From: Isoetes taiwanensis
Lineage: Eukaryota > Streptophyta > Lycopodiopsida > Isoetales > Isoetaceae
Length of the DNA: 64,000 nucleotides
Assembly (NCBI GenBank): GCA_021234155.1
Contig: JAJEKV010000062.1
Coordinates: 3,321,305-3,385,304 of the forward strand
Direction: 5' to 3'
The notes beneath the pieces are model-generated. The model searched no databases. It saw nothing but the letters and a program-made list of their open reading frames with translations, and had not been told where the DNA came from. Shown here one piece after another: positions 10,340-23,009 of the stretch. Every line of letters starts with the position of its first letter. The first letter of the stretch is position 1. The translations under genes and the position numbers were made by a program.

Positions 10340-12830
10340 CAACTGAGTGCGCATGTCCATCACCTTCTAGAGATATAATCTCCATGTCCCCACTATAGTC
10401 ATGGGCAACATCACATGGAGCAACTGGTTAGGATGGAACAACTTAGCATACCGTGCCGTGATAGGTCCAGATGCCGGATAGTTTTGAAGAGTAAAATTCA
10501 TCCTCAATAACTCCTAGCAGGTAATGCTGACAGAGCATGTCCTCTCCCACTTCTTGGATCCGTCTGCCTATATTAATTTGGAAATGATGAGCACCAGTGC
10601 GGATTGATGCAATGAGTTTGTGCTTCTTCAAAGGTTACCGTAAATGTGTTCGCATATACCATTGTGGATATCGCTCAAGCGTGGGATTGATCTGGCTTTT
10701 GTAGTGTACAATTTTCACCAGTTTCAAAGCCTCAGCGTCCCAATTAAGCTTGTTGACAAAGCATGTGCCAATATATTACTTCAGGTGATTGTGATCCTCC
10801 TCAGGTTGTACCTATATGCACCTATTCTCCTACACATTCCATCTGGCGATCCAATTAGCTCGCTTTTCATCTAGTAGATTTGAGGGATGCGGACCCCATG
10901 GCCATGCTATAGGCGAGTTTTGCAACCACTTTTGAAAAGTATATGAGGTAACCTTCAAGCACAACCCTCTTTAGAAGCAAGAAACTGGTCGCCTGCTGAA
11001 GTATCTGATATGTGACCGTGGACTTTCACTCCAAGTGCCCGAGCCAGAAAGGCCTTCTAAACCCACTCTAAGTCATTCCAGGTGATAAGTGATACCCCCA
11101 GTCTCCACACCACCCCATATAGAAAAATACGAGCCTGTTTATGCATTAGGTTATGTGCTTTCTACGTTTGGTACCTTTTCTCTTCAGTTCTCTTATCTGA
11201 CAAAATCTAGATTGTTGATATGTAAAACATTTTTCCTCCTTATCTGATGAAGCGCAGCGACTACTTACGTGTATCAATCTTTAGGCCATTGCTCCTATTA
11301 AGACCCAAGTGGAAACCAAGCTCATGCATCACTGTGTCCATTCTTAGAATGCTAGATGTGAGCCAATCTAAAAATCTTGCAAAATTTTAAACTTATTTAT
11401 TTCATTAAGAACTGGACATTTCTACTTGAGAATCATTGCAATCATCTACCTATATGTCTACAAATATATTCTTTCGGCAAGGGACCCTTTTTCTAAGCAT
11501 GCTTAGATCCAATATTTTCACATGCAGGATTTGCATATGGACCAGAGATTTTACTTTAAAGAACTCTTACACTCATCTCATTTATTCAGATCTTGCTCCT
11601 ATAACAATGGAAGGTCGTCATTGCTCACTCTTTGTTGAAGATGACATTACGGATGGTCTCTAACAAGAAACATTTTTCATAACAGGATTTCTAGAATATG
11701 TAGGATTTCAAAGCGTGTTTGCTTTTGCTACCTATATTGCCATGCAAAATGCTAATTCTGCAACAAAAGAATAATGCAGCACTAGGAGTTATCTCTAGAC
11801 TGTTCGATATAACATGAAATACTATATTGGAGCAAGCGTACTATATTATTCTAATTTTTATCATAATTGACTTTCTAGATTCATGTTCTAGTTTTTGGTT
11901 CTGTTCTATATCTATCTTCCACTATATGTTATAACTTGAAGTCAATTCCGCTTGCCCATGTTTTCATTCCTTTGAGATACTCGTGTATCATTTCACCAAA
12001 GCCATTTCCACCACCGTGACAAGTGCTATTGTACGTATCAAAATTGTTAGACATGGCTGCCACATCAATGTTTTTCAGCATTTTCTTGAGCTCACAGGCC
12101 ATATGCAGAACATAAGTTGAGGCAGACTTCCACCGGAATGTCATTGTATAGGTAACACCTTAAGTGCTCCTTTGCATAGAAAGTATGCATTGGTTATTGG
12201 AATAAATTCAAAGTCTAAAGGTCTAAACTTGCTTTTTAAATATTTCATTCTTTTATTAAACACTCTCATGTTTGGGAAATTGAATTCATGATGTTTGATT
12301 GAAATAAGGAGGTCAACGATTTGAGTCGTCCAAAACAACATACCAACATGTATGATGGCTAAGATTATCAGATTTGGAAAAATGGTGTATAATTGTTGGA
12401 GCATAATTTACAAAACATTTGTTTATTTGCTTTGGTGCATATGTCTTTAAGCATTGTTGACCTTAAACGTATTTGGAGAATTGATTCTCACTTTACACAC
12501 CAGGTTGAGTTGAAAGCAAACAATAAGTTCATCCAGACGAACGATCTCATCTTTGGAATGTGGATTTTTGCAAGAAGATTTTGTCCAGCTTTATAGTTTC
12601 CAATGTTAGTCTCCACCATGTAGTTTATGTGCATGAAAAAGCTTTATGCCAATCATTTAGTCCTAACCCTATAAAGTTGGCCCGAGTCTATGCTCTAATT
12701 TTGTATAGCAATGGATTTATTATAGTCCGCATTGGGACGTAGTTGATCATGATACTTATCACAATCTTGTTACAAAGATCACACATGTCAAGAGGAGACT
12801 TTTCCTTAAGTACTATATGAGGTGCATATT
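10340..12830. other. non-coding, no recognised gene
   Basis: AT-rich sequence with only short open frames. A minus-strand pair of frames between 11,929 and 12,404 has mildly protein-like text (for example CELKKMLKNIDVAAMSNNF) and could be remains of an unrecognised gene or retroelement. I cannot support a function. Confidence 0.4.
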
Positions 12831-12834
12831 TTTA

Positions 12835-13195
12835 TACGATGAACCAATAAAAACCATATAATATTATTTATCCACCTTGTTCTGCACACAAGTAACAAAC
12901 CAAGGAAGAACTATTAATGCAAAGAAGCTCAGATGAACTAATAAACCATAAAACATCATATGTCTCGCCAGGAGGACAACTATTAATGGCGCGAGGAAGA
13001 TAACTATTAAGGACAAAAAGCTCAGATGAACCAGTAAAACCCATAAAATATCATTTATCCTCCAAGGAGAACGACTATTTATAGAAAAAGGCTCATGAAC
13101 CAATAAAAACCATAAAATATCATTTGCCCACCTTGTTCTGTAGATGAATCAATAAAAACCATTAAATATCATTTGCCCACGACGTTCTCTCTTCG
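12835..13195. repeat. degenerate tandem repeat
   Basis: The phrase GATGAACCAATAAAAACCAT and following AAAATATCATTTGCCCACC recur about five times with irregular spacing of roughly 60-100 bases. AACTATTAA blocks lie between several of them. It looks like an old, decayed minisatellite. Confidence 0.6.
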
Positions 13196-13199
13196 AGCA

Positions 13200-16100
13200 A
13201 GAAGTAAAAATTAAAAAATTCAGCTTTTTATGTCATTTCTAAATTGGCTAGAGACATATTTTGGGATAAGCTACTAAAACTACTTAAATCACAAGCAAAC
13301 GGATTGTTGAGTTATATTACACCTTCCTCCTTGATCTCCCCGTAGTTCAACACTAAATTGCATGAAAACAATGCTTATCCTAGCATTGGATGATATAATG
13401 CTTGGATGATATAATGCTTGAAACAATAGGGCTTAGAATATGTTGAATAATGGTTATTGCAATAGCGTTTAAATGCATTCAATGCTGCAAAAATCTTCAA
13501 ATATTTTGACACGTGTTTTACATCCCATTTATGTTTATGGGGTTTGCCAAAGGGCACAAATTATACTCAGAGACCTCTCACTATTTCAGCAAGTCAATAT
13601 TGGCATCCATCCTTTTAAAGGCTGTGACATCCCCGAAATTGAATATTTGTACTGCACTTATCAAAGCGGTGTTATATAATTCTCATGGTGACGCTCCTCC
13701 ATTCTAATAGATATATAAATAGATTGATAGATAGATAAAGCGGTATTATATAATTCTCAGGGTATACCTTTTGTGGCAAAAAGCCCATTCTATAGAGACC
13801 CGGCATTTTCAAGGCGACATGGCTGCAATGTGCAATTCACCTATCTCTACGATTTTATAGTTTACTTGATGATAACGAGGGGTATTTGACCTTGATCTCC
13901 TTTCAACAACTCTAGAAAAGCTTTTGATTGCATCTTTTGGGAAGTAGGGTGGTTTGAAGAGCCGGTTGCCTCCATCAACGAGTAAAAAGTTCCATTGACA
14001 TGTCTACTGCATGAGGATATCATTTACAATGAAACATCACGAATAACCAAAGCTTGATTTCGACATGGAAAAGCAATGTACCGACATCGGATGCAAGGTA
14101 GATAGCGGCCATGGCGATATCCCACTTTTCACCCCATTTGTGACCCTTCACATTTCGCCTTAGTTACTTCTTTTGGTGCAAGCTTTTCCATCCCAGGAGT
14201 ATCCTCAAATAGGTCCAGGGGCAATAGAATTCACTCTTATCCCGTACTCTGCACCCCATTCCAATGCTAAAGATCGTGTCATACTGTCAATTGCAGCTTA
14301 TGAATGCAAACACATAAAAAACACTTACAAAAGATCTCACAACATCTATCTAATTAAAGATGACAAAAGGACTGACATGGATGTTTTATATGTCTACATA
14401 AACATGTTAAACAGCACCTAATACAACTTCACACTACTTATTTGTGAACATATAAACAATTTACCAAAGTAGTTTTGCAAAACCAGATCAACTCAGATAC
14501 TGCAAAATATTGAACAGTCTGTCTTGAAGTACAATATCTTAAATATCACAAAATCAACAAAATCAGGTTACAGCGAGGCAACACAAGGTCTGCGGGGACA
14601 CACACAACAACAGTATTGGCAATCACCTACAGCGAGTAAAGCAAACCCGAGGCCAAGATATGTCTTCACCTACAGCAGTAAAGGCAAACCGAGGCCAAGA
14701 TATGTCAAAGACATATCTAAAGTTGTCTGTCTGTTAGTTTGTAAGCCGTAATGATCTAAGAACAAAAGCTGGCAAACATATCAAAAGTAATCTAAAATAA
14801 CGCCTCCAATAAAACCTAAAGAAGTAGTGGTTCGTGCATACTCCTTACATAGAAATCGAGCAAAGCGAGAGATAAGCCTAAGAGATAATAACATATACTT
14901 CATAGCAAATTTCTCAAGCGAGCAAATCAATCCTAAAGACCTAACTTCATCGCTTTGAAGAAAAAAAGATGGCGATCTATTGTTTGTAGTGTCATTGCAA
15001 GTATGCCCATTTGTTCTTGATGTATTTGCGAGCGAGGATTCTCGGCAATTAAAACTTGAATATGAGAAGATTAGGCATTTGCAAAGCTGTGTTTCCATTA
15101 GAAAATGAAGTGCCACTTTGCACTCCTTGCTCTAAAGGAAGAAAACCGACATTGAGTCACGGGCAAAGCTGTAATTCTAGAAGCCGAGTACTTGGCCATA
15201 GATAAACCGGGTATTTAAGTCACCGTTTCATGAGTTTATTCTACTACATGTAAATGCATTTAAGATGTGAAAGCATCTTTGCAACACACCAAGAGATTAG
15301 TTAACGGATGTACGGGTTCATTTTAAACTCTCGGTCCATCAAGCCAAGCGCCAAGGCTATCATCTGCATAAGCATTCATTAAAAGCAGTCGGTATATAAT
15401 TCTAAATTGATGTTGATATTAGTTCAATAGCTTGTGACTCTGCCATACCCAAACATCACCGTTTGTCTCCTCCACGGTTCCGCATTTGTTTCACCACCCG
15501 GATGGCCTCGGATCCCAATTTTATTATATTGGAAAGCGAACAAAGGCAAGATATTTAATAAGCACGCAAATTCACGAAGAAACTTATATACAACTTATGC
15601 GCCTTCAAATGCAAATCAACCTTCTCTATGCCCGAATGTCATTCCCTTTTTTCGTCTCTGTAGAACCCAAATGGTGGAGCAGTTATAAAAAGCGAAAAAG
15701 AAGGGGATATAATGGAAAAAGAGGCACGGCATCTCTGTTTTGCCCTCAAAGCTTGAAACCTCAAGATCGAGCCCCATAGGCGGTCCATGGCACTAGGATG
15801 CGGCATCAAACAGCTCCACTCTAGCGATATTATTACGTTTAATGATGCCGCGATGATATTATTTGGAAGCCTGCGGCTACTCTATGTGCCCGGTTTATAC
15901 CGGGATCTGAGCAAAATATGCTTCCAAATTTAAAAGGATGAAAACAAAGGCAAGGTTTAGGGCCCAAGTTAAAACGCTTAAACCTTACCCACATCCGACC
16001 CTTGCGGGGAGTTTTTTGGCCCAGAAGAGAAGCGAGGCCCGGCCTTGGCAACCACGACTCCATCCTCTGCTCGAAGTCATTGCTACTCTGTCAAAGCGAA

Positions 16101-16540
16101 AAAGCGGCTTGATAAAAAGAAGGCCAAAAGGATGGAGTGCTCAAGAATAAAAGCCTCACATGAAGCGGGGGGAAAAGGCCGATGATCTGCGTGGGCAAAG
16201 TCTGGTCGGTTTTTCCCCAATCCGACATGCTTGTATTGATTTGGCCAAATGTTTCCCTAACACACGCATTTTTTGTGGGCGGATTCTATCTACGTGTCGT
16301 TGATGCCTTTAATTCCTTGCTTCTGATTTTGAAGCGGCATGCGGTGGTGGTAAATTGCGGCATCGAGTTTGATATGCCATAGCATCGGAGTTTGATCGCG
16401 CCATAGTAAAAGGCGAGCCGCGAAGCGGGGGCGGAGTCTTTGTTGCGGCGCAATGCTTGATCTGCGAAAAGAAAAGGGAACCCGCATGTCGACTTTACGA
16501 TTCTTCAAACAAAATAAACCCGTGTCGACTTCGCGATTCT
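13200..16540. other. non-coding stretch with small repeats
   Basis: No recognised gene. A 44-base unit is duplicated at about 14,628-14,712 (shared GAGGCCAAGATATGTC). From about 15,400 onwards the text becomes richer in GCG/CGG trinucleotides with disturbed frames, resembling the poorer-quality sequence also seen at 40-57 kb. Short open frames on both strands have no family motifs. Confidence 0.45.
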
Positions 16541-16554
16541 TCAAACAAAATCGC

Positions 16555-18480
16555 GTCGATCCAGACATCGGATCGCCATTCTAAATGGGGCGAGCATGCA
16601 TGTCTTGCATGCATGCGGTGGCGCATACCGTTTTGGGTTGGGAGTTAAGCTATTTGGTAGCATTTACGCATCCACGTCTCATCGGCTTCCTCTTCTCTCG
16701 GCGGTACCTTATTCTCTTTGAATTGTTTCGAGGCGGGGGAGGGGCTTCTTCACGCCTGGTTTAACAATTGGCGTTTCTTTCATGCTATCCTTTTCCGGCC
16801 TTGACCTTCGTCCTGTGACCTTAGTCCTCGATCCTAGTTTGTAAGGAAGTTCTCTAGTAGTCCGGGCGGTTTGTTGGTTTCTTCGCGAGTCCCATTCTAG
16901 AATCACATCGATCCAGAGACATCGGATCGCCATTCTAGAATGGGGCGAGTATCTATCTTGCATGCATCGCGGTAACATGCCCGTTTTTGGGTTGGGAGTT
17001 AAGCTATTTGGTGCATTTACGCATCCACATCTCATCCGGCTTCCTCTTCTCTCGTGATTACCTTATTCTCTTTGAACCCTCCCTCCCCCCTTCTTTATTT
17101 ATTGTATTGTGCTCAATTTTACGTTTTATCATGTTTTCCACCCGGTGGGTCTTTGCTTTCCACCCATTTGGGTGATTCTATTCTACGGTATGTTTGTGTT
17201 GTCTCGTTTGTTGTGTTGGTGATGTGCGGTCTGGGTTGGCAAGGCGGCATCTTTTTCGACTTCTCCATGCGGGGGTTTTAGGCGATGTCTATGCCTTCAC
17301 GTTTGTCTAAGCCCCTTGCCCGAAGGCTTATCACTAGGGTTTTCCTCGAAAACCGAAAGGGAGGTTTTTAATCCGGGTGATAAGCTTTCGGCGGTACATC
17401 AACCACTCATTTATTAGCATTGTATTTTTGGGGTCCAAGTGATATAATTGGATTTTCCCTTTATTTTTCGTGGGTAGTTAATGTGTGCGCTACCCTTCTC
17501 CCTATTGTGAAAATCTGGCGAGGATCATAGATAGGCTTCTCATTCATCTCGGCCGATTTTCTGCAATGAACGATGGAAACGCGCACCCACTAAAAAATAA
17601 AGGGAAAAATCAATTATATCGCAGGACAAAAAATACAATGCTAATAGATGAGTGGCTGATATACTAAAGCTTATCGCGGGATTAAACACCCCGGTTTTAA
17701 AAACCCTAGTGATAAACCGCCGACGGCTTGACAACGAAGGCATAAAAAAAAGCCTCCCAAACCCCCGCATGGAAATTCAAAATGATGCGCCTAACCTGCC
17801 CGCATAACCACACACAACAAACAACACAACACAACATACCGAGGATAACATCACCCGTGGCGAAAAAAGCATCACCAAATGGGTGGAAGAAAACATGATA
17901 AACAATACAATAAACAAAGAAGGGGGAGGGTGGGTTGAGAATAAAATGCTAAGAAAGAGGAAGCGCGATGAGTTGATGAGCAACCGCCTAAAATAGCGAA
18001 ACCCCAACCGAAAGGGCATGCTTATTGCATGCATGCATACAAAGAGATGCATGCTAAGCCCATTCTAGAATGTCGATCCGATGTCTGGATCGATGCGATT
18101 CTAGAATGGGGCTCGCGATGAAACCAACAAACCCCAAATACCCGGAGAACTTCCTTATCAAACTAGAATCAGGGCGAAGGTCACGGGATGAAAGGCTAAA
18201 AAGGGCGAGGTCGAGAAAGGACATGCCACGGCATGACAAAAAGCGTCAAATGGGCCAAACCAAGCGGAAGAAGCCCTCCCCGCCTCGAAACAATTCAAAA
18301 GAATAAAGTCTTCTTGAGAAGAGGCGCCCGATGAGACGTTGATGCAGAACCGCGCCTAAAATAGCGAAACCCCAACCAGAAAGGGCATGCGCCGCATGCA
18401 TGCCATGCAAGAGATGCATGCCATGCAAGAGATGCATGCTCGCCCCATTCTAGAATTCGGATCGACATTCTAGAATGGGG
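16555..18480. repeat. large near-spacerless inverted repeat
   Basis: The two halves, about 16,555-17,535 and 17,536-18,480, are reverse complements over nearly their whole length, centred near 17,535 with almost no loop. Matching landmarks include ACTCATTTATTAGCATTGTA on the left against its complement near 17,640 on the right, and CCATGCGGGGGTTTTA at 17,266 against its complement near 17,760. Arms differ by many small indels and substitutions. Each arm also contains a direct repeat of a unit with CATTCTAGAATGGGGC and GGGTTGGGAGTTAAGC. It could be a foldback transposon, an inverted duplication, or a long-read palindrome artefact. Confidence 0.85.
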
Positions 18481-18486
18481 CTCGCA

Positions 18487-18530
18487 TGAAACCAACAAAC
18501 CGCCCGATTCGGGCGGTTTGTTGGTTTCTT
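18487..18530. repeat. perfect hairpin at the palindrome's edge
   Basis: GAAACCAACAAACCGCCCGA is followed directly by its reverse complement. The same GGCGGTTTGTTGGTTTC string occurs in the left arm near 16,866, so this marks the outer end of the right arm folding on itself. Confidence 0.8.
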
Positions 18531-18599
18531 CCGAGTCCCATTCTAGAATAGCATCAAACAAAATATCCTCACACAGAAAACCAAACTGAATTATATATG

Positions 18600-21500
18600 A
18601 GTTGATAATAAAAACTTTTGAAAGCTTTAACAACGTTTTAAAAGAAATCTAGCTCCATGTTAGATAGTGATGCATCCGTATCTTTTGAGCTTTGAGTGGT
18701 GCTTGTTCATAGCAAGTCTGAGGGAGGAAATTGTTAAGCTGAGCATGTTTTGAGGTAAGACTATAGTCAAAGTCTATAGTCAATCTTTAACTCTTTGCTA
18801 GGCTGGACATAAGATGGCACATTGTAAATGATGAATTTGAGTCATCATCCTCGGTATACATTCAGATCATACCTACCTGCTCAAAATGTTGTAGTGACAC
18901 ACTAATGTTGAAATATAATATGTGAATATTACGGGATTGCAAGATGAACACTAATAATGTCACTCTAGCAAAATTTAACATCATCTTACATTTGGATATT
19001 ATAGTCCAAAAACTTTTCTACCCTTAAGCAAAGTTGAAAACCTGTTAATGATAGAACCAAGTCACTCTTCCATGCCATTGTGAACTCATGTTTTGTAATA
19101 GCATATGTCTAAATGCTCGAAAGTTCACACTTGATATTATCATGCATTTGAACTACATTCTAGGTGATTTGTTGTGTGTAAAGCAATGTACCTTCTATTG
19201 TATTAACACAATTATAAAATCCACTACAACAAATTCACACATACAACAATTTCAATTAATTGTAATCTTGGTGCCTTGTTCCAATATTTTGCAACTGGCA
19301 TTCTACTCTAAAGAGACATGTGCCCACAATTATAAAATCCACTACCACAAATTCACACATGCAACAATTTGAATTAATTGTAACCTTGGTACCTTGTCCC
19401 AATATTTCACAGCTGGCATTCTACTCTATGGAAACGTGTCCCCAGCAACAAATTTTGCTTAAGTAGGAATATCAACAAAAAGTAGGAACATCAAGTTCAA
19501 AATTACACTTGCTATATTACCATTGGGCAATGGTAGTAAGTTGATGTTTCCATAATTGTGAGAGAAAACATTGTGAGAGAAAACATTGTGTATCATATAT
19601 GTCTATGTGAGATGGTGTTAAAAGTACTTTTCATCCAAGAACCTAAGAATCTAGGAAACAACTCTACATGTGCATTTAACAACAACATAGATGGTAATGC
19701 TAATAGTTTGGCTCTTATATATTTGCAGTATAGACATTTTAAATTAGATATCTTGACACATATACCACTCTAACATGGTTGGCATCCACAGAAAACTATG
19801 ATTATTAGTAGACCACAATTGTGTTTGGAATTACAAAGTTTTGTTAACGGTAACGCTGCATAGCAATATATTTACCTTTATTAGCTCAGGTAAATATTCA
19901 TTGCCAGAATGCCTGCGCCATTCATAGAACAATCAATATGCAATAATACCTCAGAATAGTCTGTTTTTGTTTCAAACTACTTACAGTATTGGGGTCGAGG
20001 ATGTAACTGGCATTTGGGCCTCATACACATAGTGGGATGTCATACACTCGATAATCCGCCTTGCAGCATGGCAGTAAATGTGCAGTTAAACAACATCTTG
20101 AAAATGCATCCTTGGATACTCAAGCTTTGAGCTTTTTCTTATTTGGTCTAACAAACATCGTCTTCTTCTGGCATCTAACAAAAGAATAGTCCTGGGTTTT
20201 GCCCTTCTAAAGCATTAGCTTTGGGCATATGTGATTGTATAACTGTCATAAAGTCATAGTAAAAGCATAACGTATTCACTTGCCCAATTGCTGGGCATCC
20301 TGTCTCTCCTCTCACATTGCAGCGGTAGTAGCACCTGGAAAACATGTAAACATGAGAAAACCATAAGCATCATATGGCTAAAAGACGAATTCACATATGG
20401 TGTTGGTTACCTGGGATGTTGTGATCCGCTAATTTCTTTCTGGCCATATTTTCTCCATCTATATCCATCATGAAAGTGAGATTCCGTCTCTTGTTACGAG
20501 GTTTTACGGATTTTTACGTAAAAGCGTTGAAACATTACATTTTTTTTAGCGACCATTTCAATGGGATGCTTACAAATTTGCAAATGTTTGCGAGACAATT
20601 GCATGTGCAAATGGGGAGTCTTTGTCTGAAAAATGCGAGAGCTTATTTAAAAATATTGCAAATCTAGAAAATGGGGTGATTACGTAGAATGCAAACCTGC
20701 CATTACCATGTCTTCGAAGCTTATTGCATCAAACACCTTTGTATGATAAATGTTAATGTCGTCAACACCATTTTCCATAGCTCCATTGTTCTTTTTGCTC
20801 ATTTGTTACGTGATCAATTGAAAGATCGACTTGCCTTTCTAGCTCATTTAGAATTTTGGTAGAACCCATCCACAACCAATCAAAACCCTTCCAATCCAAG
20901 GTATCTGCGGCGATCATGCCATTTGGGATTATAGACTTTGTAATCGAACTAAAGCTCCATCATCACTTATTTATGCTCCTCTTCTATTCATATTCTATTC
21001 TTGATGGGATCTTTGAAGCATTTGCCTCGATGGCGAAATCATGCTACAGTGGAATTAACATTACAATGGCAAATTGCTTTCTTGTTCTTGATTGCAAGGA
21101 AAATGACCTAAAACAATATGAAGCGAGGAAACAAAACTTAGAGCGTTCAAACCTGAATACCCGCATCAAGTAGACCACCTCTCTGACTCACCATGCTCCT
21201 CTACGGCTATAACATCGACATAGCCGGGGCTTCTCTGCTCAAGCCCGCGACCTTACGAAACCCTAATCATTGCAAGCTACTTGGAGATATTTTGCATCAA
21301 GCGAAACCTAGAAATCCATAATAAACTCGTGGTATCTTCAATAGAACAAAGGTTTGATCCATAACAAAGGTTTGATGGGATAGCGAGAAAACCGAAATAA
21401 TGGCACCTCCTGGAAGAAATAAGACCTCCTAATCATCTGGGATCTTGAGAAAAGATCGAGATCTGCCTCTATAGTTGTAGAGCCCTTTGGTGGCAAAATG

Positions 21501-21640
21501 GCAGGCCACATTTGCAAAATTAAAAACAAGGCCACCCGGATACCTTGGGCGTTCGATAGAACCCTTGGGATAGCTTGATCCGTTTTGTTCGATGGCTTCC
21601 GAAGAAAACCTAAGACCTTTTGTTTTCTTTATTTCTGGAC
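18600..21640. other. non-coding stretch, no recognised gene
   Basis: AT-rich DNA apart from the tandem repeat at 19,204-19,440. The open frames are short and lack coding character; I see no RNA gene or element boundary. Confidence 0.5.
19204..19440. repeat. two-copy tandem repeat, ~118 bp unit
   Basis: A unit beginning CACAATTATAAAATCCACTA and ending near GGCATTCTACTCT is repeated once, at about 19,207 and 19,325. The copies differ by around ten substitutions. Confidence 0.8.
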
Positions 21641-21989
21641 CGTCAGATTTGCTTGCTTATTTAATCCTAGCCGTCAAAATTAGGGCGTGATTCAACACCC
21701 TATAACATTATAATATAGGATAAGCAAAATCATTGTTAATTTGACTTAAATGAATATCTAAAATGCAATAACACATATTACCCCCAAAACAGGATGCTCA
21801 TTCTCTGGCTCTCTTCTGCGCATAACATCCTCTATAATCTTCAAGGTACGCTCAACTCGACGATCAGGACGGCTATGAGGAGCACTATGATCCATTTCAC
21901 GATGTAATAGAGTAGTCTCCTAGGCGCAAGAAGACTCCTCCACAAATGAAACGAAAAAGATCCTCGGGGCTTTATTTCTTTTTTAATCA

Positions 21990-22333
21990 TTATCGGGCCG
22001 TCGCAAACCCGGCGTTCAATTACAACAGCGACGTCGCGCGAAGGGCGTGGCGTTTCATGTCTTAACGCGTCCGCGTATCTTGTGTGGCGTGGCACATGTC
22101 ATCTGCGATGTCTCCGTCGCTAAATTTCAACGGTCACATTGCCACATCGGTTTGCCACTTAGGATGCCGATTGCGGCGTCGATCCGGCGTCCCGGATCGC
22201 GGCGTGAGGCGTCGCAAGTGCGACGTCGTTTGAATTTTGTGCGACGTCATTAGAACATGCGCGAGTTTTGCGACATAGACGTTTCACATACGTCGCAAAG
22301 TGACGTCGCTAACAGCCCATTCTCTAGTAGTGA
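21990..22333. mobile_element. CACTA-like element terminus
   Basis: The right edge reads TTCTCTAGTAGTG, the inverse of CACTACTAGAGAA, a typical plant CACTA terminus. Inside it lie many copies of GACGTCG and GCGACG between about 22,015 and 22,310, as expected for subterminal transposase-binding repeats. The region is unusually CG-rich for this window. I found no matching left end, so this is a truncated or very diverged copy. Cargo or transposase is not visible. Confidence 0.5.
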
Positions 22334-22609
22334 ATTTCCTTATGTCGTGATCAACTGCCTGCATTCATACCTAGGAATGAGCTATTAGCCTAGCTCTTAG
22401 TTACATTATTCAGGGATGTAAACCCCTTAAAACCACATAAATTACATAATCTTAAGTATAATATTGTGCAAATAGCACTCCATGAGGGCATGTATCATAA
22501 GCTTTAATGTCTTGTTGATAAATTATATGCTCGTAAGATAGTTTTGTCCTGCGTAGATATCTTAGTATTAAGATAAAGTAAGATAATAATTACATAAAAT
22601 CTTAGTTAA

Positions 22610-22985
22610 ACCTTCATAAGGATGTAATTCCTTCCAACGGCATGTAAGTAACCTTCAGGGTCCTGGTAAATATAATAAGAATTTGTCTATTCATAAGTAT
22701 AGCAGCTATAAAGTATATACATGTAAGGTTGATACATCACCAATCAAGTAGCGAGCGAGAGTCACACATTCAACACTTGGATCCGATGATATAAACCCTA
22801 GCTATGTGATAAATAATTAGAATAATTTATAAAGTATAAGTATTGCCTCGATAATTGCACGAAGGAAAATAAGACTATTGAAACCAATATATCCAATATC
22901 ACTACAATGTTAATGTGGGAATATTACCTTAAGGTAATTAATTTAATTGCATGCATTAAAGGAGTCCAATAGGGATCATGCAGGA
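22610..22985. repeat. dispersed repeat family, copy 1
   Basis: Shares GATGTAATTCCTTCCAA, GGGTCCT followed by AAATATAA, and an ending ACCTTAAGGTAATT with GCATGCATTAAAGGAG with a stretch at 33,690-34,075. It abuts the truncated LINE at its right. It may be part of an LTR; age appears considerable. Confidence 0.5.
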
Positions 22986-23009
22986 TTTCAAGGTAATGCA
23001 AGTAGAGTT

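Noticed and set aside
14781-15116. 111-residue minus-strand open frame
   Set aside because: No motif; composition matches surrounding non-coding DNA.
20856-21173. 105-residue plus-strand open frame
   Set aside because: No recognisable domain and no support from context.
7137-22333. A single 15-kb CACTA element joining the tips at 7.14 and 22.33 kb
   Set aside because: The two tips and their subterminal motifs differ and are not inverted copies of each other.
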